Origin: Planococcus citri
Taxonomy: Eukaryota > Arthropoda > Insecta > Hemiptera > Pseudococcidae
Length of the DNA: 64,000 nucleotides
NCBI RefSeq assembly: GCF_950023065.1
Contig: NC_088680.1
Coordinates: forward strand, 64,455,350-64,519,349
Reading direction: 5' to 3'
Shown here: in pieces, positions 27,601 through 39,600 of the stretch
Layout of the letters: each line of letters begins with the position of its first letter
Numbering within the stretch: the stretch's first letter is position 1
The notes under the pieces: model-generated
What the model was told of the DNA's origin: nothing
Seen by the model: only the letters and a program-made list of their open reading frames with translations
The model's database searches: none
Made by a program: the position numbers and the translations under genes

Positions 27601-30600
27601 AAAATTGATCATTTCGTTCGCGATTGATTCACCAAAAATTATTCAATTCCTTCGTGAATAATTCACCAAAAATTATTCAATTCGTTCGTGAATGATTCAC
27701 CAAAAATTAAGTTGATGGATCGATTCGTTCGCGAACGAATCACTTATACTAATCAATTCGTTCACAAGTGATTCACCTAGAATTTAAACAATTTGATCAA
27801 TCATCAATCGTTCGTAAATGATTCGATGTTTTTTTAACTGTGTTCATTTTTTTTGTGCGTGTGATAATAAATGAGCACATTTTTGATCCCCCTTCCCAAT
27901 TTGGTTAAGAAATTTTTTTGAGTGATGACCGAGGTGTACTTTCCTCATAATTTGATGCCTCCCAACATGAATATCGAGTCAAAATTGAAATGTCATTTAA
28001 CCTACCCCCTCTCCACACTGGAACCCTCCATCATAGGGTACCTATCCGAGGGTCGAGAGTAATGAATTAACCCTGAATTGAAAAATCAGAATAAGGATTT
28101 TTTGGAGAAGGGGGAGGTATTCTGCCCGGGGACGCAAATATGCTAAATCCATATCCATTGACCTCACTAATTTATTGATGTTATTCAGAAGCCCTAAGCA
28201 GATTTTTGGATTTTTTAGTTTTAGAAAAATTATCACAAAAAAAAAGCCAAAATGAAATTCAGCGTCAAATAAACTCGGATATGTCGTCCAATTTTCAAAA
28301 GCTTTTTTTGTACGTTTGAATTCAAAAACTTTCAACAAAAAAATTTCAAAACCTGGCTGGAGGTCCCAGATGCGATGGAAATTATAAAATTTAGTTTCAA
28401 GATATACTGAATACTGATATTATCTTTAAAAAAATGAATTCCCATCAATTTCACCAAAAAATGTCTTCATATTTTTTGTCATAAATTATGACAATTTCAA
28501 GTTTTTTTTTTAATTTGTAGGAAGTTGAAAAAATGGTTCGATGAAGTAGGTACCGCCCATCTTTAAAATTAAAGGGGTTTCGTTTTCTCTGAATTACGTC
28601 GATTGCATCAAAGTAGGTACCTGTTGAGCTACGGACACCCTGTACATACTTATACCGATTGGTAATTCGAGTAAACTATAATTTGAAACAATAAAGACCA
28701 AGCACAATCTACCACCACAGTTCGTCTGTGTCGAACACGTCGGGACGCGTGTCATGTCTACTATGTAAACTAAAATTACAGGTAATTCAAGTATAGCTAA
28801 AATACAAGGTAGGTAGGTACGTCTACATACAACCAGCTACATTACTACTAACCATATAACCTACTATAGGTATAGGAGTGCGAGTACTTCGCGTGTTTTT
28901 TATATTATCGTACCTTCGAATTTGCGGTAAAAGTAATTGGCAGGTATGTTTACAAGCGTCTACGCAATTTCTTCTCAATTTCCTGATTTTTTCCCTCATT
29001 TCCGGGCAGTCTTTGGCTGTTCCGATGTGGATTAATAGATCACGAAATAACGCCACTTGACTGTTTATCTCCGAGATTAACTGCAAAAACACAATTAAGA
29101 AAACTTACATTACAGTCGAGTGAGAGTCGCGCGTCGCTTCTTTATCGGTCACCGAGTAGTTTTTCCATTAATGCTCGATGATTATCGCGAATTGCGACAG
29201 CGAGCAAATTAGATTAGCGTTCAATTATTCATTTTAATATCAGGCAACAGGCAACCTGATGCTTATAAAATACGTGCTTATACTGCTTATATATCTATAG
29301 TACGTATTTCAACGTAGCATTCGAAAAAGTTTTCAAACTTCGACGAGTTTCGAGTAGGTATATGACAAGCTTTCAACGGTTTTTTTACTCGGAGAAGACA
29401 AGATTTCAAAATTTTTTTCACTTTTATTATACGCAAATGACGATTTTCTACCAATAAATTTTTCAAATGAATTTTTGGGCTGCGTTTTTTTTTTCTCTCA
29501 CGTATTCTTTTCATGTGTATAGCGACGAAGCTGCGTTCAAACTCTAGAATCGAGATAAATGACGACGTCGAGAGGGGGTTTCCTTGTCAGACATGTATGT
29601 AGGATTTATAATGGATGGTAGTCTACATATGACATATGACGAGCATCATACCGCGTTCGTCTACGCCTACTCTCACTTTATTGTAGACGACAAACTAGAC
29701 GGACAATATGTCAATAGTTTTGCATAATCAAACGCCATAAATACGCTCACACACACACGTGATACCATCAGCAACGCTGGTTGTTCTCGCTTTTGACAGA
29801 TGATCTGTGTCCGCTCAAAACATCCTCCCTGTGCCCTATCATGGTTTCTTTTTGTATCTATTCGATGAAGCGTAGCCAATCATGTTTTATTTCCTCGCAG
29901 ATGTTACGTTTGTTTTGTATTTTTCATTTTTTTTTTTTTTGAGTAGTGAAACGCTGGAATTTTGACGAGTTAACGAGTATCAGATTTCGGGCACATAGTT
30001 TTCGTTTGAGTTATATTGATATAAGTATCCGGATATTGGCCAAAGAAAACATTTTTCTAGTATGTAGTTTGGGAGATATTTGAAATTCCTGGAGAAATTG
30101 ATTTTGCGGTGGAGGCTCCAGAATTTGCAAAAAAACACATAAAACAAAAGAATCGGAATTTTTAGGTGATCTAGTGAACGATGAACGAAATTCCAACTTT
30201 TCACTGAATTATATGTACCTACCTATCACAATTTAAAATTTAGATTTAAAAAAAATACAATTTTGAGGCCATTTAAACATTTTTGAAAACTTGTAAAAAA
30301 TCAAAAAATGAATTTGGGAACAGGTAAAATTTGTATTTGGGTTTTTTCACCTAATATTCTCAAAAGTACACAAATTTTTCAAATTAAATACGTAGAATTT
30401 AAGTGATTTTCTCGTAGGCTGTGAAAAAATTTGTTTTCAATTTTCTTAGACGTGTTTATACTCAAGATTAAAGTAAGTAGGTAGGACTTATTCAAAAAAA
30501 AAAAAAAAAAAAAAAAAAAACTAGACAGCTGCGTCCAACAGCATGCGTAGCTCAGTTTGAAATTGAGATCGTGAAAAAAAAAACAATCTAAAATTAGCAA

Positions 30601-33600
30601 CAAAAAAAATAACTAACGAAATCTCAAGAAATTCATTTGAACTTGCGAAAAAAATTTGAACTGAATTTCAAAACAAAATTTAAAATTACTATAGGAAAAT
30701 TTATTTTAAAAATAACAAAGAAAAGAATGGTAAAACTTCTATTGAACGACAGATTACGTGAATTGCACGACAGGAAAATCCCACGACGAAATCTTGGTCA
30801 TTAAAACAACAGCATTGAACGACAGACCTCGAACGACGAACATAGAAAATTCACGCCGCGAGAAAGGAAAAGCCCGACGAAATAAAAAAAGACACACAAC
30901 TAACTTGGTAGCTTCTAGTGAATCTGTCACCAAGAAGTCACTAGAATTCACCAAGGAGGCACCAGACATTCAAAAAAAAATTCCGAGGGCCATGAGGACA
31001 TACTGGTGATTTCTTCACCAAGAATTCGCCTAAAAAAAGGTCAAAAACTCACTTGGTGACTTTTGGTGAATTTGTCACCGAACGTCACCAGAATTCACCA
31101 GGGAGTCACCAGACTTTCAAAAATATTTCTAGGGCCTTGAGCCTTGAGGACACTCTAATGGCGACTTCTTCACCAATAATTCACCATAAAAAAAACAACA
31201 ATAAAACCATTTGATCACTTCTGGTGAATCCATCACCAAAAGTCACCAGAATTCACCAAGGAGTCACCAGGCATTCAAAAGAAATTCAAAGGGCCATGAG
31301 GCCATTCTGATGATATCTTCATCAAAAATTCGTCATAAAAAATACAATAAAACCACTTGATGACTTCTAGTGAATCTGTCACCAAGAAGTCGCCAGAATT
31401 CACCAAGGAGGCAGCAGAAATTCAAAAAAAATTCCAAGAGTCGTGAGGACATTCTGGTAATTTTTTCACCAACAATTCACCTTAAAAAAAAAGGTCAAAA
31501 ACTCACTTGGTGACTTCTGGTGAATTTGTCATCAAAAGTCACCAGAATTCACCAGGGAGTCACCAGACATTCAATAAAATTTTCAAGAGCAATTGAAGGT
31601 GATTTCTTTACCAACAATTTACCATAAAAAAGACAATAAAACCACTTGGTGACTTCCGATGAATCTGTAACCAAGAAGTCACCAGAAATTCAAAAAAAAT
31701 TCCAAGAGCCATGAGGACATTCTGGTGATTTCTTCATCGAAAATTCGTCATACAATAGTCGAAAACTCACTTGGTGACTTCTGGTGAATTTGTCACCAAA
31801 AATCACCAGAATTCACCAGGGAGTCACCAGACATTCAAAACAATTTTCAACAGCAATGAGGACATTCTGGTGCTTACTTCTCCAAACTTTTGCCATAAAA
31901 AATACGAAAAACCCACTTGATAACTTCTGGTAAATCTGTAACGAACAAGTCACCAGAATTCCCCAAGGAGTCATCAGACATTCAAAAAAAATGTCTAGGG
32001 CCTTGAGCCTTGAGAACATTCTGGCGATTTCTTCATAGTACAGTTACCATGTTGGTCTATCGTTTCAAAATCGCAAAAGAGTGGGACCGGAAAGATATAC
32101 TTTTTTCGCGATATTTCCTCGAAAGGGGATCATTTCCCGACCCCGAAACCACCATTACATTTTTGAGATCGAATTGCAAAACCGATCCAGGGGTTCCCAA
32201 AGTTGTGAAAATTGAGCACCTTCGTTGTCATCTGTTTTGGCCCATAAATCCCAACCAAAAGGGGGTAGGGGGGTGCTTGTGGTCTCAAATAACTCGTATT
32301 GGATCACTCTTGAAATATCTACCCATGACCGTTCTCATTTAGTGATACCTCACATTTCAGTGGTTCCCAAAGTTGAACTTTTGTATTCCAAATTTTTAAA
32401 GTCACGCATTCAAACGAATATTGTCAGTAAATAAATTTAGCAATCAAAAACTAGTCTAGATAAAAAGTTGCAAAATTTTACGACGATTTCAAAAATGTGT
32501 CATTTTTTTTCTTAGCATTGATAGGGGCCGAGCTGAGGGGGTTGGAACGTCAAAAAACGTGATGTAACAATAGTCCAGTAACTTAAGCAAAAAATAGGGG
32601 GTATCGTGAATCTGTAGGTGGCAAGCTGATTTTTGATATACTGGTCCATTTTGATGGCCTGAAAACGAATCCGAGGAGTCCCTTGCGGTCCCGGGTGAGC
32701 TTTCCCCTAAATTGTGGATCTTAGCCCCCCAAAATCGGTCGCCATAATGTTGATGGTTAATATTGATTGTAATACCTTCAATCGTTCCAAAATGGTACGG
32801 GGGGTGGTTTTCTTTGTTTTTCTGAGGTACAGAGCGGAGAACAATGTTATCCCGCCCCCTCCTCCCCCCTTCACTATTCAGTTATTTGCCTATATACGCA
32901 CGTGAGATGAATTGAAATGCACTAAAAAATGTAAAATTGTCGAATGGAATGTTGATACGAGTTTCAAAAACCAGTTTTAGCGTATTGTGACCACTTCTCC
33001 CCCTTTGTGGATCTTAGCCCCCCCAAAATCGGTTTTTGACCAATATATCGAAAAGTATTAAGTCCAGCTCAAAAATGGTTAGGACGAATGCGGCTCTACA
33101 TCTAATTTCTCATCAGATGACCCATTGATCAATTTTCCAGTCTCAAGGGGGTTGAACCTACCCCTTCTGACCTCTCACCATTCAATTATTTGCCAATATA
33201 CGTATATGAGGTTGATATGAGGAAATATGCCTTCATCGCCTAAGCGATGATTAAATTAATCATCACTCTAGAGAGGATTAATTTAATAACTCCCTTAAAC
33301 TGCAAGTTCGGTAATGTGTTAACTCCTACTACTGTGCTACTCCTACTACGTAGCTATAACGTAATCGCGCGCAGCAAACGCATAGAACGCATCCGATGCA
33401 CCCAAAAATAGTATAAATAGAGCAACACGGATGCGAGCCAAATTAGTTGTATTTAAAATGGGTTGAACTTCCAAATAAGTTGAGCTTCCAGATGATCTTG
33501 GACTCGGCGGCGCGTAGCTGGTTCCTTGGTCAAAAAGTGTATTTATGTAGATGCGAGTAGATGAGGTCCTCTTATGGGACATTCATCCCTTTTATTCAAT

Positions 33601-36600
33601 AATCGCCCACTTCTTTAGTGGTTAAAATGTTTTTCGTCTTCGTGAATTAAATTATCGATCGAATTTAATCGCGTTCGTATTGGGTATCATCCGATTATGC
33701 TAGCCATCGGGGATACTTCTCGTAGAATAGGTACCTCGTGTAATACATTGCTGTCGACCGGCCTAGTATTAGTGAGCCACCCTGAAAGAGACAGTAGAAG
33801 CGGACATTATGTGAACTGAGGTGAGTATGTCTCACCATTTATTCCGAAATTGCATGCAATTTCTAGGGTATAAATTACCCACATTCTGTAATCCACTATC
33901 GCGCGTCGTAAGGTATAAGCTTGTGCATGTACCTATTATAAAATAACTCTATGGTTATTCTATACTCTATGACCTTTGTACCCTTTTAATATGTATTTGA
34001 TTTCATTATTTCTGATTAACAATAAACATATTATCACTTTAGTGTAATTAATATGAGTTTTATTGATAATTAGAGATTATTGCTGTGAAGAATGAGCTAC
34101 ATGACTGAAACCTCTCCGATATATTGAGCTAACCAGGCGAGGCATAAAATTACTACCTTAGGGAATATTTCTTGACTTAATCACGTAGGTAGGAATTATG
34201 ATAAAAACCATCTATGTCAATAATGCCAGATCTCACTCTATCAAGGTGAATTGAAATTTACTAAAAAAAAATGTAAAAATGACGAATGGAATTGTGCGAA
34301 AATGATCAAAAAGTGCGATTAGGCTGCAACTTTAGAAATTGTCTGTAGCTCAACTGAGTTTTTGAAAAATTTTGGGCTGAAAAATACCTTTTCGTACGTA
34401 CAGATTCGAAATCGTACCCAAACCTGAGAAAGCTCACCTTGTGACCAGATCTCAGATTTTTTCCCTACGAGGGGCTACCAAAAATCAACTCCTCCAAACC
34501 CATAACTTTGATACAAGTAACAGTACAGCAGAGATATGGGAGATGCAGTATTGTGTTCTATGTTTAATCCTGAACCAAAATTGCAATTTTCCGAGAGTCA
34601 GTACCACTGTTTAGAAGCTCAGATTTTCAAAAATTGGTGTGAAATAAGCGCTGTGAATGCTCAAAGAATTCATTGCTCGCTCCACCGACCAACTTCCAAA
34701 AGTACCATTCATTCTAACAAACTTGAAACACGAGCATATCGCATAAGCATAGCAAAACTTGGCATTTTGGTTCAGAATTAAACTAGGGACACGATGCTGC
34801 ATCGCCTACCTCTTTCTCATTACCCGTTTCCATTTTTCATTAATTGAATTTACAATAAAATTTTGAAATTTTTTAATGCATCTAATTTATAAAATTACCT
34901 ACTCTCAAATTTTTACTTTGCCTCATTGCTCTTGAAATGTTTTTGAATGTCTGGTGACTCCCTGGTGAATTCTGGTGATTTTTGGTGACTAATTCACCAG
35001 ACATCACCAAGTGAATTTTTTACTTTTTTTGGCAAATTTTTGATGAAGAAATCACCAGAATGTCCTCATGGCTCTTGGAATGTTTATTGAATGTCTGGTG
35101 ACTACTTGGTGGATTCTGGTGACTTCTGATAACAGAATCCCCAGGCGTCACCAATTTGATCACTTCTGGTGAATCCGTCACCAAAAGTCACCAGAATTCA
35201 CCAAGGAGTCACCAGACATTCAAAAAACATTCCAAGGGCCATGAGGACATTCTGGTGATTTCTTCTCCAAAAATTTTTCATAAAAGAGATGAAAAACCCA
35301 CTTGGTGACTCCTGGTGAATCTGTTACCAGAAGTCACCAGAATCCACCAAGGAGTCACCAGGCGTTCAATAAATTTTCAAAGGCTCTGAGGACATCCTCA
35401 TTCATTTTTTCATCATAAATTCGCCTAAAAAAAGTCAAAAACCCACTTGGTGACTCCTGGTGAATCTGTCACCAGAAGTCAACCAGAATCCACCATGGAG
35501 TCACCAGGTACTCAAAAAAAAATTCAAAACCTCTGAGGACATCCTTGTGGTTTTTTCATCATGAAACCCCCCGAAAAAAGTCAAAAACCCACTTGGTGAT
35601 CAGAAGTCACCAGAATCCACCAAGGAGTCACCAGACATTCAATAAACATTCCAAGGGCCATGAGGACATTCTGGCGATTTCTTCTCCAAAAATTTTTCAT
35701 AAAACAGATGAAAAACCCACTTGGTGACTCCTGGTGAATCTGTTACCAGAAGTCACCAGAATCCACCAAGGAGTCACCAGGTGTTCAAAAAAAATTTCAA
35801 AGGCTCTGAGGACATCCTCATTAATTTTTTCATCATAAATTCGCCTAAAAAAAAGTCAAAACCCCACTTGGTGACTCCTGGTGAATCTGTCACCAGAAGT
35901 CACCAGAATCCACCATGGAGTCACCAGGTATTCAAAAAAAAATTCAAAAGCTCTGAGGACTTCCTCGTGGTTTTTTCATCATGAACCCCCCCCCCAAAAA
36001 AAAAGTCAAAAAACCACTTGGTGACGCCTGGGGAATCTGTTATCAGAAGTCACCAGAATCCACCAAGTAGTCACCAGACATTCAATAAACATTCCAAGGG
36101 CCATGAGGACATTCTGGTGATTTCTTCATCAAAAATTTGCCAAAAAAAGTAAAAAATTCACTTGGTGATGTCTGGTGAATTAGTCACCAAAAATCACCAG
36201 AATTCACCAGGGAGTCACCAGACATTCAAAAAAATTTCAAGAGCAATGAGGACATTCTAGTGATTTCTTCTCCAAAACGTTTTCAAAAAAGCGATGAAAA
36301 CCCCACTTGGTGACTCCTGGCAAATCTGTTACCAAGTCACCAGAATCCACCAAGGAGTCACCAGGCGTTCAAAAAAATTTCAAAGGCTCTGAGGACATCC
36401 TCGTGGTTTTTTCACCATGAATCCCCCTGAAAAAAGTCAAAAACCCACTTGGTGACGCCTGGTGAATCTGTTACCATAAGTCACCAGAATCCACCAAGGA
36501 GTCACCAGACATTCACAAAACATTCCAAGGGCCATGAGGACATTCTGGCGATTTCTTCATCAGAAATTCGCCAAAAAAAAAGTAAAAAATTCACTTGGTG

Positions 36601-39600
36601 ACGTCTGGTGAATCTGTCCCCCAAAGTCACTAGAATTCACCAAAGAGTCACCAGACATTCAAAAAAATTTTCAAGAGCAATGAGGACATTCTCGTGATTT
36701 TTATTCAAAACTTTGCCACAAAAAAACGAAAAACCCACTTGGTGACTTCTGGCGAATCTGTAACCAAGAAGTCACAAGAATTCAGCAAGGAGTCACCTGA
36801 CATTCAAAAAAAATCCCAAGAGCCATGAGGACATGATGGTGATTTCTTCAACAACAATTCACCATAAAAAATATAATCAAACCACTTGATGACTTCTTGT
36901 GAATCTGTCACCAAGAAATCACCAGAATTCACCAAGGAGGCACCAGAAATTCAAAAAAAAAAATCCCAGGGTCATGAGCACATTCTGGTAATTTCTTCAC
37001 CTACAATTCATCTAAAAAAAAGTGAAAAACTCACTTGGTGACTTCTGTTGAATTTGTCACCAAAAGTCACCAGAATTCACCGAGGAGTCACCAGACATTC
37101 AAAAAAATTTTCAAGAGCAATGAGGACAATCTGGTGATTTTTCTCCAAAACTTTGCCACAAAAAAACGAAAAGCCCAGTTGGTGACTTCGGGTGAATCTG
37201 TAACCAAGGAGTCACCAGACCTTCAAAAAAAATTTCCAGGGCCTTGAGCCTTGAGGACATTCTGGCGATTTCTTCACCAACAATCCACCTAAAAAAAAGT
37301 CAAAAACTCACTTGGTGACTTCTGGTGAATTTGTCACCAAGAAGTCACCAGAATTCGCCAAGGAGTCATCAGACATTCAAATAAAATTTCTGCGCCCATG
37401 AGTACATTCTGGTGATTTCTTCGCCAAAAAACCTTGTTTGAGACTAATGCTAAAATTTGTTTAGTCCACACCTATGTAAAACCATGTCAAAACTTTTTTT
37501 TTAGGTCACTGACGATCTGGTCGGAGCTCCAATATAATACATTAAAAGGCAATAAAAAAACTTGTCACACAATGGGGATAAAAAATACGGGGAAATTAAA
37601 TTTCAACAAAAGAAATGTTCCAAATTCTCACAGCAGGTACCTGATATAAAAATTCTTATCTCAATAGAATCTTGACAGAATTTACTTCGCAATAGGAATT
37701 AATTTTCAATATAACGGAGGGAGATATTTGAACACAATGGGTGATAAAAATTCTAATATTTGAAAATTTTATTGTAAAGTAATATTTTTTATTGTCAATT
37801 TTGAAGATTCAGCATCTAAGTATCCTTCCTTGCTGGTTGTAAATTAATAAAACTGGCGTCGGCTTTTCTTTTGATTTGGCCCCTGTCCTCTTTTTGTCTT
37901 TTTTTGGTCCGAATTTCTGCAATTAATTGCATATAATAACTCAAGAAATTGTTAAAGTGATATTTCAATTTTAATTACGGCATGCACTGCTTCTCATTAC
38001 GCCTCGCCTAGTGTGAAAAGCCACATCTAGAAGTTTTATCTGTCCAGATAAATATCCACGCTTTATAGAAAAATGCGCAAATTCTGAAAAAATCGAGTTT
38101 GGTGGGGCCTACCCCCCACCCTCCCCCTTCAAACTCTCCGGAGGGTTGAAGCAAAAATTCTGACGGATCATCGAATAAAACTCGTTAAAAAATCGGAATG
38201 AAATCGAAGGATCCGACTTGATTTTCGATTTCAGTGTACAAGAATGGAGTTAAGTTTGGGGACCACTTATGGTGTTAATAAAATTGCCTACTCAGTTTGC
38301 CGTAAATACGGAAGCGTATTATTTACGGCGAACTAAGTATGCAATTCTTTCGACATCTACTTATTTTTCTGTAGCCCAATGGCCATAATTCGTCGCAAAA
38401 CTACCGAATTATGAACATTGAGGTTCATCTTTCACCTACTACATACTTGAACTGGGAGTAAATTTGTATAAACTATGCTTAATTTATTCTCCACTTTAGA
38501 AAATACATTCGTACCTAATTTTTAAGCTTTTCCTTTACATGAAAACTTATACTCTTATCTTTCTTCCATTATAATTTTTTTGACAGACGAGTTCTCATGA
38601 GACCTGAAAAAGTTCTGTTCCACTGAACCCGACGAATTAAACCTACACGAGCCAAACAAGACGAAAAAAATATCAAAAATAATTTTCCACTGGATTGAAA
38701 ACAAACTCGACTTGTTTTTCATCTCACCAAGTTTCCGTTCTTCTTGCATCAGCATAATGAATCCTCTAACTCAATCCGGCCCACTTCTTTCAAACAATCG
38801 CGACTCAACATTTCACAATTCGCGAAATTCTTTAGAAAAGCATAAAAAAAATTACGTTTTTTCACGCGCCAATTTCCTCGATTTGCGAGAGAGACTACGG
38901 TCCTACGACTCGTTAGTATAGTCGAGAATATTGCGAAAGTGTATGCCTGGGGTATAAGCCTACTCGCTCGTAATTGTGTACGAATATAATAATTGCGTGC
39001 TTTTATCTGTACGCGTCGCGTCGCATTGTGTATAGATGCCCTATACAGGGATGGGACGCGAGACCACACCGCAAAAACAAGTTGATGAAAAAATGTCAAG
39101 AGCACTCGTGTAAAGAAAAAGAATGCCGCGACGTTGTACTACTACGTACTATATGTACTAGGTACACTGTGGGTATTAATAATGCAACGCCGAGTAATGA
39201 ATTTTTTTCTTTCTTGTTTACAGTATTCGCGTCTGTTTTCTGTATAAATTTTGTTGCAACAAATCTACGAGTGTATAGGCAGCAGGTATCTGTATCTATT
39301 AACCCGAGTCTGTGTACTCGTGAATATTTCATCCGGTTGTTTTTTCCTTCTCTGGCATCATCTCGAATAAGAAAAAATATATCGGTACGTTGCGGATGCA
39401 TCTACCAAAGCGAAACGAGTACTTAAATATTTGTATTGAAAATTGGAGAATTCCTTTAAATTACTTCCTTCCTTAAATTGAAAATAGAAATTCGAACGAG
39501 AAATCAAAAAATCATGAATTATAGAGCTCGGAGAATTGAAAACATTTTAGAGTTGAATTTTGAGTGAAAGTTGAGCTTGAATGTTAGAATCTTGAATGCA

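Noticed and set aside
35545..37247. Frames rich in Ser-His-Gln-Asn-Pro-Pro
   Set aside because: Translations of the ~150-bp satellite unit.
38749..39426. Overlapping frames of 101-150 codons on both strands
   Set aside because: They overlap each other on opposite strands, contain no recognisable motif and lie inside the large intron without matching splice sites.
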